Positions 45,576-53,844 of a stretch of 64,000 nt of DNA are shown one piece after another. The notes under the pieces were generated by a model. The model did no database searches. It was not told where the DNA came from and saw only the letters and a list, made by a program, of their open reading frames with translations. Positions within the stretch are counted from its first letter, which is position 1. Each line of letters begins with the position of its first letter. The stretch comes from Hymenobacter psychrophilus (GTDB lineage: Bacteria > Bacteroidota > Bacteroidia > Cytophagales > Hymenobacteraceae): assembly GCF_900107135.1 (NCBI RefSeq), contig NZ_FNOV01000014.1:18356-82355 (forward strand), written 5' to 3'. The position numbers and the translations under genes are program-made.

Positions 45576-47285
45576 ATGATGGTTCCTGTTTCCCTGCTGC
45601 CCCCCGCCAACGCGACCTTTCCGGCCGAGCTGCTGCCTGCGCTGCTCGACGTATCGGTGGCGGCGGTGCTGCTGCTGCGCCCGGTGTACGCGCCCGGCGT
45701 GGAAGACGGCGTGGGCGCACCGGCCGATTTCGGGGTGGAGTACCTGAGCCCGGCCGCCCGGCGCCTCTGGGAGCAGCCCGCGCCGCCGGGGCACGGTAGC
45801 CAGCCATACTTCCCGCTGCTGCAGGCCCGCGGGGTGCTGGATTTTTACCGCCGGGTGTTTGCGACGGGGGAGCCCGGCCACCACCAACTGCCCGACCAGG
45901 CCGATGACTTCGACAGCTATTACCATCTGGCCGCCCAGCGGCAGGGGCCGTGGCTGCTGGTGAGTTTCACCGACACGGCCAACCAGCCCCGCAGCGCCAT
46001 CGAGCAGGCCCTGCGCGAAAGCGAGGCCCGCGAGCGGGCCGCCCGGGCCACGGCCGAAGCCCAGCGCCTGCGCCTGCTGGGCCTCATTGGGCAGGCGCCC
46101 GTGCTCATCGCCCTGCTGCAGGGTCCCACGCACGTAATTGAGCTCACCAACGAGGGCTTCCGGCGGGCCTTTGGCCACCGCCCGCTGGTGGGGCGCACCT
46201 ACCGCGCGGCCGCCCCCGAGTTGGCCGACCAGCACCTGTTCGAGCACCTCGACGCGGTGTACCGCACGGGCGACTCCTTCCGGGCCAGCGAAATGCTGGT
46301 CTACCTCGACCAGACTAACTCGGGCCAACTCGACCCGTTTTACTACAACTTCGTTTACCAGGCCACCCGCGAGGCGACCGGGGAAGTGAACGGCGTGCTC
46401 ATCATGGCCACCGACGTCACCGCGCTGGTCCTGTCCCGCCAGCGGGTGCAGGACCTCAACGAGGAGCTACGCCTGAGCAACGTCGAGCTGGAGCGCCAGG
46501 TGGCCGACCGCACTCACGCCCTGCTCGTCACGCTGCAGCAGCTCGAACGCCGAGGCCGCGAAGTAGCTCAGGCCCTGGTGGCCGAGCAGGCGCTGGGCGA
46601 GCTCAAATCGCGCTTCGTGAGCATGGCTTCGCACGAGTTCCGCACGCCCCTGACGGTGGTGCTCACCTCCGCCGAGCTCATTGCCGACTACCCCGCCGCC
46701 GACCAGCAGCCCGCCCGCCTGCGGCACGTAGCGCACATTCGCACGGCCGTGGAGCACCTCAACGACCTGCTGGAAGAGTTTCTGTCGGCCGACCGCCTGG
46801 AGGAGGGCAAGCTCGTGGCCCACCCCTCCGACTTCGACCCGGCCGCGCTGCTGGCCGAAACCGTGGCCGCCGTGCAGGGCCTGCGCAAGGCGGGCCAGAC
46901 CATTGTGGTGCAGGCCTGCGCCGGTGCCATTCGGCTCGATGATTCGCTGCTGCGCAAAATTCTGCTCAACCTGCTCTCCAACGCCCTGAAGTATTCCGGC
47001 GAAAACGCGGTGGTGACCGTAACCATGGCGTGCCGCGATGAGCAGGTGCGGCTCATCGTGCAGGACCAGGGCATCGGCATTTCCGAAGAAGACCAGGCGC
47101 ATTTGTTCGAGCGGTTTTTCCGGGCCGGCGATGCCACCGAGCAGCCCGGCACCGGGCTGGGGCTCTTTATTGTTGCCAAGTACCTGGAACTGATGGACGG
47201 CCACATCGCCCTGCACAGCGAGTTGGGCGCGGGCACCACCTTCACCGTTACCATTGCCTATGCCGCCGACCATTCTGCTGATTGA
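45576..47285 (+). CDS. PAS-domain sensor histidine kinase
   Basis: 569 residues. An N-terminal region (1-135) of PAS-like character (FGVEYLSPAARRLWEQ) is followed by a helix and a clear PAS domain at about 165-285 (LIALLQGPTHVIELTNEGFR, FVYQATREATGEVNGVLIMA). A coiled coil leads to the HisKA helix with FVSMASHEFRTPLTVVLTSA (His near 352) and an HATPase domain: LNLLSNALKYSGEN (N box), VQDQGIGISEEDQ (G1), GTGLGLFIVAKYLELM (G2). There is no membrane segment or receiver domain. Its 3' end overlaps the receiver-CRP regulator gene by 32 bp, so the two form a two-component pair with coupled translation. Confidence 0.93.
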   Translation: MMVPVSLLPPANATFPAELLPALLDVSVAAVLLLRPVYAPGVEDGVGAPADFGVEYLSPAARRLWEQPAPPGHGSQPYFPLLQARGVLDFYRRVFATGEPGHHQLPDQADDFDSYYHLAAQRQGPWLLVSFTDTANQPRSAIEQALRESEARERAARATAEAQRLRLLGLIGQAPVLIALLQGPTHVIELTNEGFRRAFGHRPLVGRTYRAAAPELADQHLFEHLDAVYRTGDSFRASEMLVYLDQTNSGQLDPFYYNFVYQATREATGEVNGVLIMATDVTALVLSRQRVQDLNEELRLSNVELERQVADRTHALLVTLQQLERRGREVAQALVAEQALGELKSRFVSMASHEFRTPLTVVLTSAELIADYPAADQQPARLRHVAHIRTAVEHLNDLLEEFLSADRLEEGKLVAHPSDFDPAALLAETVAAVQGLRKAGQTIVVQACAGAIRLDDSLLRKILLNLLSNALKYSGENAVVTVTMACRDEQVRLIVQDQGIGISEEDQAHLFERFFRAGDATEQPGTGLGLFIVAKYLELMDGHIALHSELGAGTTFTVTIAYAADHSAD

Positions 47286-48312
47286 CGACCACGCGCCCAT
47301 CCGCGAAAACACGGCCGAGCTGCTCCAGCTGGCCGGCTACGCGGTACTGACCGCCGAAAACGGCCAGCTGGGCGTGGCCCTGGCCCTGGAAACCCGGCCC
47401 GACCTGGTGGTGTGCGACATTATGATGCCGGTGCTCGACGGCTACGGCGTGCTGCAGATTTTCAACCAGCACCCCCAGCTCTCGGGCGTGCCCTTCATCT
47501 TCCTGACCGCTAAAACCGAGCGCGCCGACCTACGCCGGGGCATGGAGCTGGGGGCCGACGACTACCTGACCAAGCCCTTCAACAAGGCCGAGCTGCTGAG
47601 TGCCATTGGCAGCCGGCTAGCCCGCTTCCAGCACCTGCGCCCCGACTACGACCTGCAGGCCGGGGGCTGGGCCGAGTTTCTGGCCGATGCCCGCGTGGTG
47701 GGGCAGCTCGATGAGTTGACTGCCCAGCAGAAAGTGCACGCCCTGCGCAAAAAGCAGGACATCTTCCACGCCGGCGACGAGGCCCTGCGGGCCTACCTGG
47801 TGCGCAGCGGCCGCGTGAAAACCGTGCACAGCACGGCCGCCGGCAAGGAGCTGATTACGGAGTTCTACGGCCCCGGCGAGTTCTTCGGCTACCTGCCCCT
47901 GCTCGATGGCACGCCGCATTCCGACACGGCCGTCACGGTCGAGGAAACCGAGCTGGTGTATCTGCCGAAGGCTGATTTTCTGGCCCTGCTGCTCGCTCAT
48001 CCCGAGGTAAGCCAGCAGTTTATCCGGCTGCTGGCCGGCCGGGTGCGCACTCGCGAACTGCAGCTGCTGGGTATGGCCTTCGACTCGCTACGTCGCCGCG
48101 TGGCCACGGCCCTGCTGCTGCTGCATGCCCGCGCCGACGCCACCCCGGCGGCGGGCATTACCATCAGCCGCGAAGATTTAGCGGCCCTGGTGGGCACGCC
48201 CCCCGAGTCGCTGAGCCGCACGCTCAACGAGTTCCGGCAGGAGGGCCTGGTGGAGCTGACGCCCGGCAACGTGCGCCTGCTGCACCCCGACAAGTTCCGC
48301 CGGGTCACCTGA
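47254..48312 (+). CDS. Response regulator: receiver fused to a CRP/FNR-type DNA-binding module
   Basis: 352 residues. The receiver domain (about 6-125) has the acidic pair LLIDDH (11-12), the phospho-acceptor Asp in LVVCDIMMPVLDG (near 54), Thr in FLTAKTE and Lys in TKPFNK (near 106). A cyclic-nucleotide-binding-like beta-roll follows (about 150-270: KQDIFHAGDEALRAYLVRSG, ITEFYGPGEFFGYLPLLDG), then a winged helix (about 290-350) with ISREDLAALVGTPPESLSRT as helix-turn-helix. The cNMP pocket lacks an obvious R-S-x-x cAMP motif, and there is no Cys cluster, so FNR-type sensing is unlikely. It should be phosphorylated by the kinase encoded upstream, with which it overlaps by 32 bp. Two copies of a conserved promoter block lie just downstream. 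Confidence 0.92.
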   Translation: MPMPPTILLIDDHAPIRENTAELLQLAGYAVLTAENGQLGVALALETRPDLVVCDIMMPVLDGYGVLQIFNQHPQLSGVPFIFLTAKTERADLRRGMELGADDYLTKPFNKAELLSAIGSRLARFQHLRPDYDLQAGGWAEFLADARVVGQLDELTAQQKVHALRKKQDIFHAGDEALRAYLVRSGRVKTVHSTAAGKELITEFYGPGEFFGYLPLLDGTPHSDTAVTVEETELVYLPKADFLALLLAHPEVSQQFIRLLAGRVRTRELQLLGMAFDSLRRRVATALLLLHARADATPAAGITISREDLAALVGTPPESLSRTLNEFRQEGLVELTPGNVRLLHPDKFRRVT

Positions 48313-48438
48313 TATAGGCGTCGCGGGGGAGCGGGCGCGGGAGCAGCCCGCTGGTCGCACCGTTTCGATGCTGTTGTTCAACGATGGGTGAGGGCAAGCC
48401 CCGCATTCCCCCTTCGTTTTCGCGGGCCACTTCGCAAT

Positions 48439-48474
48439 CAGCCTGCTCGCTGCCGGGCGGCAGCGAACAGGCTG
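48439..48474 (+). terminator. Stem-loop after the receiver-CRP gene
   Basis: The arms CAGCCTG-TCGCTGCC and GGCAGCGA-CAGGCTG pair around GGGC. It lies 127 bp after the stop of the regulator gene. The U-run is weak (GTTGCTATTT), so termination strength is uncertain. Confidence 0.5.
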
Positions 48475-48494
48475 GTTGCTATTTCGGATCAGCT

Positions 48495-48596
48495 TAAGCA
48501 AGCTCATGGGGAGCCGTAAGCCAGCTCATAGCGCGCCGGCTATGGGCCCGAGTATCTTTGAATCGTGCCAACCAAGGCGTTTTTAGCCCTGGTTGG
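48495..48596 (+). promoter_or_regulatory. Conserved promoter block, copy 1
   Basis: Two direct half-sites, TAAGCAAGCTCATGG (48495) and TAAGCCAGCTCATAG (48517), are spaced exactly 22 bp apart. A Bacteroidota -7 core TATCTTTG follows at 48553-48560, 36 bp after the second site, then a 5'-UTR hairpin (CCAACCAAGG / CCCTGGTTGG, 48568-48596). The same arrangement with identical spacing occurs at 49247. The direct repeats look like an activator site; the adjacent receiver-CRP protein is the obvious candidate. Confidence 0.7.
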
Positions 48597-48701
48597 CTAC
48601 CCCCGTTCTCTGGCTGCTGCTGTGGGGTCTCTTCCGGTCGGCCGGCCAAGCCGCCCCGGCGCATCGCGGCGGCCCCGGTCCATCCTTCTCCCCACTACTA
48701 T

Positions 48702-49070
48702 ATGATACACATGACCACCCTTTCGCAGGTGTTGAATGGCCTGAAAAAGGAAGGCTACACCGTTGACTTCAATTTAGAAGACAACTGTCTGGTCTGCCAC
48801 GGTGACTCCCTGCAGATTTCCCCGAACGAGTTTCTGGTAGATAAGCACTACCGATTCGAGGGCATGTCGGACCCCGGCGATGCGGCCGTGGTGTATGCTA
48901 TTTCCTCGGCGCGGCACGGCGTGAAAGGCACGCTGGTAAATGGCTACGGTATTTCGAGCGAGGCCCTGAGCGCGGAAATGGTGCAGGCACTGCGCGAGAA
49001 TCCGGCCTTTCCCGCCACGCCCGCTGCAACCGCTGACCCCGCCAAGAAATCCAACGAGGCGACGGTGTAG
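48702..49070 (+). CDS. Small conserved protein (often labelled phosphoribosylpyrophosphate synthetase, probably wrongly)
   Basis: 122 residues from the ATG at 48702 (or 119 from 48711, the more usual start of this family, MTTLSQVLN). The conserved body is GLKKEGYTVDFNLEDNCLVC, then SPNEFLVDKHYRFEGMSDPG and AVVYAISSARHGVKGTLVNG. Proteins of this type are widespread in Bacteroidota and are often annotated as phosphoribosylpyrophosphate synthetase, but the chain is far too short for that enzyme and has no PRPP-binding loop. The function is unknown. Expression should be driven by promoter copy 1, shared in design with the YsnF-like stress gene downstream, which suggests a stress role. Confidence 0.8.
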   Translation: MIHMTTLSQVLNGLKKEGYTVDFNLEDNCLVCHGDSLQISPNEFLVDKHYRFEGMSDPGDAAVVYAISSARHGVKGTLVNGYGISSEALSAEMVQALRENPAFPATPAATADPAKKSNEATV

Positions 49071-49246
49071 TGCCTTCCCGGTACCCGCCCGCTCGATGCG
49101 CCCCTGTTGCTGCTCGACCTGGACGGGGTCCGGACCCAAATCAAGCAGGAGCCATCCTGGCCCGGTAACGACCGGAACGCGCTAATGCTGCTTCAGTCGG
49201 ACGGGCGGCCGCCTTCGTTTCCCGGGTAGCAAAAAGGCTATTAGCT

Positions 49247-49353
49247 TAAGCAAGCTCATGGCCCGGCATAAGCTACCTCATAGCGCGCTATGTGCTGATT
49301 ACCATATCTTTGAGCTATGCCAACCAAGGGTCATTTGCCCTGGTTCGCTGCCC
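49247..49353 (+). promoter_or_regulatory. Conserved promoter block, copy 2
   Basis: The half-sites TAAGCAAGCTCATGG (49247) and TAAGCTACCTCATAG (49269) are again 22 bp apart. TATCTTTG follows at 49305-49312, again 36 bp after the second site, and then a hairpin starting CCAACCAAGGG and closing CCCTGGTT. It precedes the YsnF-like gene at 49487. The match to copy 1 is patchy outside these elements, which marks them as the conserved functional parts. Confidence 0.7.
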
Positions 49354-49486
49354 GCCTTTTCACTTGCCGGCCACCGGCTGTGGGGGGGGGCTTCTATCTG
49401 CCAGCCAGGTCCCGATCGGTGCCTGGTAAGGACCGCGCCTACTGCTTGCGCGGTTCAATTCACCTCATTCTTTTCCTATTTCTGCC

Positions 49487-50302
49487 ATGAAAAAGCAAAC
49501 CGTAGTTGGCATCTTCAACACTGCTGCCGAAGCTCAAAAAGCTGTTCAGCAACTCCAAAGCGCCGGTTTCGAGCGCGACTTCGTCGACATGTCGCAGGCC
49601 ATACCCGGCACCGGCACCAAGTCTGGCAAAGACAGCCAAGACAGCGACGGCGTCAGCGGCTTCTTTAATTCGCTCTTTGGCGGCGACAACGACGAGGCCC
49701 GCACCTATGCCGACGTAGCCCGCAGCGGCCACTCGGTAGTAACGGCGCACGTTGATACCGCCGAGCAGGCCCGCAAAGCCGCCGATATTCTCGACAACGC
49801 CGGCGCGCTCGACGTGAACAGCAAAGCCGCCGAGTACGGCGTCAGCAACAACGACACGGCCGGCCGCGATAAGCATCAAAAGCAGGACAAAGGCCAAGGC
49901 AACGGCCTGACGGCTAAGGTTATCGAAGAGAAGCTGGAAGTGGGCAAGCGCACCGAGCAAACCGGCGGCGTCCGCCTGCGCTCCCGCATTGTCGAAAAGC
50001 CGGTGGAAGCCAGCGTCCGCCTGCGCCAGGAGCATGTCACGGTGCAGCGTACCCCCGTAAACCGCCCCGCGACGGATGCGGATTTCAAGTCCTTTAAGGA
50101 AGGGGAAGTAGCCGTAACCGAAAGCGCCGAGCGCGCCGTAGTGGCCAAAGAAGCGCACGTGGTCGAGGAAGTTTCGCTGGGCAAAAACGTCACCGAGCGC
50201 GAGGAAACCATCCGCGAAACCGTGCGCAACACGGAGGTGGACGTAGAGCAGATTCCGGGCAAGATGAACCGTAGTGCCGCCGGCCAGTCCAAAAACGCTT
50301 AA
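49487..50302 (+). CDS. YsnF/AvaK-type stress protein (DUF2382)
   Basis: 271 residues. The N-terminal domain (about 1-105) starts KKQTVVGIFNTAAEAQKAVQ, a ferredoxin-like repeat seen in general-stress proteins, with GHSVVTAHVDTAEQARKAAD as its second strand-helix unit. A polar linker rich in Lys, Gln and Asp follows. The C-terminal DUF2382 domain (about 145-260) has VIEEKLEVGKRTEQTGGVRL, then EASVRLRQEHVTVQRTPVNR and ERAVVAKEAHVVEEVSLGKN with REETIRETVRNTEVDVEQI. Family members are induced by desiccation, salt or oxidative stress; the biochemical role is unknown. It uses promoter copy 2 and ends at a strong hairpin. Confidence 0.88.
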   Translation: MKKQTVVGIFNTAAEAQKAVQQLQSAGFERDFVDMSQAIPGTGTKSGKDSQDSDGVSGFFNSLFGGDNDEARTYADVARSGHSVVTAHVDTAEQARKAADILDNAGALDVNSKAAEYGVSNNDTAGRDKHQKQDKGQGNGLTAKVIEEKLEVGKRTEQTGGVRLRSRIVEKPVEASVRLRQEHVTVQRTPVNRPATDADFKSFKEGEVAVTESAERAVVAKEAHVVEEVSLGKNVTEREETIRETVRNTEVDVEQIPGKMNRSAAGQSKNA

Positions 50303-50697
50303 TATATTATTTTTCAATTGATTATAAACCTGATTCGGCTGTGGCTACCCGCCACGGCCGAATCCGTTTCCCGGAAACCATAGGGCGGGCATGCCGCGCC
50401 CCACCGACTGCACCGTTGCCGTGAGCGTGAGGATGCCGCGCCACGGCAAGAGCCACACCGAAGCGAAGCAAATCGTGGACAACTGGTCTGCCACTGCCAA
50501 GCAGCCCCGGGCCAAGTATGCCGGATAGAAGACCCAGGTTGCCCCGCAGGCCCGCGAGGCTGGAGATGCCGCCGCCCAAGCCCCCGACTTTTACGAACGG
50601 CGCTTGCCGGTGCCCTTTGCTAAGGCAACATTGACCATCGACCAGGTGTGCGCCTTGCGCGCTACGCGACCTTCACGCGCTGTTTACCCTGTTTTTT
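50303..50697 (+). other. Intergenic region with a decayed coding fragment
   Basis: After the terminator at 50332-50364, the plus strand at about 50430-50540 reads HGKSHTEAKQIVDNWSATAK and KYAG, then a stop. It resembles the start of small conserved Bacteroidota proteins with an AKxIVxxW motif, and is probably a remnant. The rest, up to the DUF2254 gene, shows nothing recognisable. Confidence 0.35.
50332..50364 (+). terminator. Terminator after the YsnF-like gene
   Basis: GATTCGGC-GTGGC pairs with GCCAC-GCCGAATC around a short loop, 30 bp after the stop codon, followed by CGTTT. Confidence 0.65.
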
Positions 50698-50748
50698 ATG
50701 AGCTGATTACGCGCCCTGTGGCAGCATCTGAATGGCGGCCTGTGGTTT

Positions 50749-52017
50749 GTGCCCACGCTGATGGTGGCCGGCACCACGCTACTGGCCTTTGCGCTGATAC
50801 TGACGGAGCCGCTGCTGAACCATGTCAGCCTGCTAAACTACCCGCTGCTGTTCGGGGCCGGGGCCGACGGGGCCCGGGGCATGCTCACGGCCATCGCGGG
50901 GTCGATGATTACGGTCGCGGGCCTGATATTCTCGCTCACGCTGAGCACGCTGGCGCAGGTATCGAGCCAATACACCTCGCGGGTGCTGCACAACTTCATG
51001 CGCGACCGGGCCAACCAGGTGGTGCTGGGATTCTTCGTGAGCATTTTCGCCTACTGCATCATTGTGCTGCGCACCATCCGGGGCGGCGACGAAGGCCGGT
51101 TTATTCCTTCCCTGGCCGTGGGAATTGGGCTGTTGCTGGCGCTGATGAGCATTGGGGTGCTGATTTTCTTTATTCACCATATGGCTTCCTCCATCCAGGC
51201 GGGCAACATTGTGCGCAATGCCACCGAGGAAACCGAGGCGGCCATTACGCGCCTGTTTCCCGACGAACTGGGCGAGGAGGCCAGCGACGCCGAAGTAGAA
51301 GAACTGCTCCGGCAGGCGGGCCAGCTGACCTGGCAGCCGGTGCTTTCGACCGCCATGGGCTACGTGCAAAGCATCGACGAAGACGGCCTGCTCGACCTGG
51401 CTTGCGCGCTGCCCGGCGTGGTGCGCCTGGAACACGGCATCGGCGGGTTTGTGGCGCGGCGGGCGGTGCTGCTGTCGGTGGCGGTCTACGCGGGCAGCCC
51501 CCTGGCCCTGCCTACCGACCTGACCGACCAGGTGAATGCCCTGTTTAGCCTGAGCAGACAGCGGACCATTGAGCAGGACGCGGAATTTGGCCTGCGCCAG
51601 ATGGTAGACATTGCCCTCAAGGCCCTCTCGCCGGGCATCAACGACACCACCACGGCCATTATTTGCATCGACCACCTGGGGGCGCTGCTGGCGCAGTTGG
51701 CCGACCGGCAGTTGCCCCGGCCACTACGGGTGGCCGGGCAGCAGGTGCGCCTCATCGCCGTACGCCCCTCGTTTGAGGGATTCGTAACCAGCGCCTTCGA
51801 CCAGATTCGCGTCAGCGCCGAGGCCAACCTGCGCGTGTACCTGCGCTTGCTCACGGCCCTGGCCACGGTGGCCCAGCGCACCCAGCATCCGCAGCGGATA
51901 GCTACCCTGCTGCAACAAGCCGACCTGATTTCGGAAGCGGCGCAACGCACGCTCGCTACCGCTTACGAGCGCGACCAGGTCCGCGAGCGGCGCGCCGGCC
52001 TGCTGCCGGGCGGCTAA
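50749..52017 (+). CDS. DUF2254 membrane protein with a nonsense codon near the original start
   Basis: 422 residues if translation starts at the GTG at 50749. The N-terminal half has four hydrophobic segments: LMVAGTTLLAFALILTEPLL, MLTAIAGSMITVAGLIFSLT, QVVLGFFVSIFAYCIIVLRT and SLAVGIGLLLALMSIGVLIF. The C-terminal half is soluble and carries the family motif FGLRQMVDIALKALSPGIND. DUF2254 proteins are inner-membrane proteins of unknown function. In-frame homologous-looking residues (RALWQHLNGGLWF) continue upstream to an ATG at 50698, but codon 3 is TGA (50704). A single C-to-T change from CGA would explain this. Either the protein restarts at GTG or another codon, losing about 17 residues, or the gene is a recent pseudogene. 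Confidence 0.8.
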   Translation: MPTLMVAGTTLLAFALILTEPLLNHVSLLNYPLLFGAGADGARGMLTAIAGSMITVAGLIFSLTLSTLAQVSSQYTSRVLHNFMRDRANQVVLGFFVSIFAYCIIVLRTIRGGDEGRFIPSLAVGIGLLLALMSIGVLIFFIHHMASSIQAGNIVRNATEETEAAITRLFPDELGEEASDAEVEELLRQAGQLTWQPVLSTAMGYVQSIDEDGLLDLACALPGVVRLEHGIGGFVARRAVLLSVAVYAGSPLALPTDLTDQVNALFSLSRQRTIEQDAEFGLRQMVDIALKALSPGINDTTTAIICIDHLGALLAQLADRQLPRPLRVAGQQVRLIAVRPSFEGFVTSAFDQIRVSAEANLRVYLRLLTALATVAQRTQHPQRIATLLQQADLISEAAQRTLATAYERDQVRERRAGLLPGG

Positions 52018-52198
52018 TTACCAGGGCGTCTCCCGGCACGAGCTACGGCGGAGGTGCCGGCCTTTTACCTGTTGACAACGGGACGGAACCCGTATGCTTT
52101 GCCTCCTGAACCAGCATTGCCTGCATAGCAGTCGTGGGCGTGGCCGCAGGTGCTAAACCCACGACCACGACCACGGCTCCTATACGGGCGACGGGCTG

Positions 52199-52795
52199 TT
52201 AGCTCTGTATCACCACAATTTCTACCCGCCGGTTGTCCTGGCGGCCGGCGGCGGTTTCGTTGGTCGCTACCGGTTCGGTTTGGCCCTTCGACTCAATGGT
52301 GATTTTACTTTCATCGAATTTGCCGTTCTTCGTTAGCCAGGCGGCCACCGCCTGGGCCCGGTCGCGGCCCAGGTCTTTGTTATAGGCTTTGCCGGCCCGG
52401 GAGTCGGTGTAGCCGTACACTTGAATCCGCACGGTGCCGTCTTTCATCCGGTTGCGGATAGATTCGGAGACCTTGGCTAGCTTTTCATCAGCGGCCGCGC
52501 GCAATTTTGCCTGGTCGGTATCGAACAGAATGTCCTGTTCCATAGCGTAGACATTGCGGGCGTCGGAGCCGCGCATTTCTACGTCGTAGTTGCGTAATCC
52601 GGGCTCGTTGATTACTGGCTCCCGGTCATACGAATCGGCATTCCAGGGGCGGTTTTTGTCGTACACCACTGCCGTGTCGTTGGTTACCATCTCGGAAACG
52701 CTGTCGGCATTATCAATGCGGTTGCCGGTTTCGCTGCAGGCCGACAGCATCAAAACGCCTGCGAACAAAGAGAATACCAGTTGGTGCTTTTTCAT
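52199..52795 (-). CDS. OmpA-family outer-membrane lipoprotein
   Basis: 198 residues. Lipoprotein signal MKKHQLVFSLFAGVLMLSAC (Cys 20), a polar linker (about 21-85), then an OmpA peptidoglycan-binding domain (about 88-198): ILFDTDQAKLRAAADEKLAK, RIQVYGYTDSRAGKAYNKDL, LGRDRAQAVAAWLTKNG and AGRQDNRRVEIVVIQ. The conserved Asp (in YTDS) and Arg (in NRRVE) that bind diaminopimelate are present. It should tether the outer membrane to the cell wall. It is a single-gene unit. Confidence 0.92.
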   Translation of the reverse strand: MKKHQLVFSLFAGVLMLSACSETGNRIDNADSVSEMVTNDTAVVYDKNRPWNADSYDREPVINEPGLRNYDVEMRGSDARNVYAMEQDILFDTDQAKLRAAADEKLAKVSESIRNRMKDGTVRIQVYGYTDSRAGKAYNKDLGRDRAQAVAAWLTKNGKFDESKITIESKGQTEPVATNETAAGRQDNRRVEIVVIQS

Positions 52796-52897
52796 GTTTT
52801 AGGGGAGTTGGTTTAATGGTCCTAGCCCTGGAATCACGGCGGCCAGCAGCAGCGAAAGGCTTTCACCGCTGACCGCCGCTGCCTACGTATGCCGGGG

Positions 52898-53161
52898 CTA
52901 GGCGTAGGGCTGATGGTCGTTATCGGGCTTGTCGAGGTTGCGGTTGGGGTGGCGCAGGGGGGCGTTGGCACCGGGCTCGTCGGGGCCGTCGGTGTACTCC
53001 TTGCCCAGGTCCAGCGTGTCGGACAGCTCATCCAGGTCGGGAATGGTTTTCACGCTGGCTTTCGAGAGGCCCTCGCCAGCCGGAATGCCTTTGGCACTGC
53101 GCGTTGGCTGGCGGGGAATTACGGGCTGCTTGTTATCGGGGTTGATTGGGGGCTTTGACAT
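52898..53161 (-). CDS. Small hydrophilic hypothetical protein
   Basis: 87 residues, Pro/Asp/Asn-rich and without membrane segments: MSKPPINPDNKQPVIPRQP at the start, IPDLDELSDTLDLGKEYTD in the middle and NRNLDKPDNDHQPYA at the end. It is probably disordered. Coding composition, an ATG and a clear separation from its neighbours support it. No family is recognised. It lies 102 bp upstream of the OmpA lipoprotein on the same strand and may be co-transcribed with it. Confidence 0.6.
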   Translation of the reverse strand: MSKPPINPDNKQPVIPRQPTRSAKGIPAGEGLSKASVKTIPDLDELSDTLDLGKEYTDGPDEPGANAPLRHPNRNLDKPDNDHQPYA

Positions 53162-53350
53162 GGCGGAAGGTAGTTAGAAGGTAAAAAGTTGATTTAAAGC
53201 CGCCTGGATTGCTCCTGAGCAGGCTGAACCAAAAGTAACGGCCCCACCTCCCCCCGACAATGTCGAAGCTTATCCCCGGGCATGAGCTTTGTCAAGTGCC
53301 GCCCGCGCCTTGTGGCACCGCCGCCACGCGGAGCGGGCCTGCCAATGCGC

Positions 53351-53437
53351 CTAGCGCAGCTTCTCAGGCTCCAGCACCCGAATGGTGTTCGGAGTCAACG
53401 CAATGAATCCGTCGTGCTTAAACTCGTTGCGCGTGCG
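53351..53437 (-). pseudogene. C-terminal remnant of a CRP/FNR-family regulator
   Basis: 28 codons on the minus strand read NEFKHDGFIALTPNTIRVLE and PEKLR, then a stop. This is the end of the winged helix of CRP-type regulators, equivalent to the last part of the regulator at 47254 (NEFRQEGLVELTPGNVRLL). The rest of the gene is missing; upstream sequence does not continue the family. Confidence 0.6.
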
Positions 53438-53439
53438 GC

Positions 53440-53735
53440 CACGCGGGCCGGTTACTGGAGGCGCGGCAGCTGCTACCGGGCGAGGCGGCCTCCACGCTAA
53501 AAGCGCATTATCGATACCGCATGTCGGGCCAGTTGCTGCACAAGAAGCTGGCTCCCGGTGGCAAGCTGGAACAGCGGCATTTATGGCGGGGCCAACCATC
53601 GCACCGGAGCCGACTACCTGTCCCAGTAGGAGGAGAGCGGCCAATGGAGTGTCGAGCAGCAGCGCTATGAGGTGGATCTGGTGCGCTACGACGAGCACGT
53701 CAATATCCTCTATTTAACAAATAGAGCGCATTTAG
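53440..53735 (+). pseudogene. Decayed gene of unknown function
   Basis: The plus strand shows coding-like blocks in shifting frames: RQLLPGEAASTLKAHYRYRM, then ADYLSQ, a stop, and EESGQWSVEQQRYEVDLVRY with DEHVNILYLTN. Nothing in it identifies a family. Together with the CRP remnant next to it, it marks a short scar between the small hydrophilic protein and the alpha/beta hydrolase. Confidence 0.35.
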
Positions 53736-53844
53736 CGTCGGACCGTTTTCTTGAATATGAGACGGAACCAGAGGGCCGGACCAAGAAGGTGAGCCGTTTC
53801 TTACGGTCCTGCGTTCAGGTATTACACTATCTTCTTCTTTCGTT

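Noticed and set aside
48702..49070. Phosphoribosylpyrophosphate synthetase function for the small conserved protein
   Set aside because: The protein is about 120 residues, against roughly 310 for the enzyme, and lacks a PRPP loop. The label is probably propagated misannotation.
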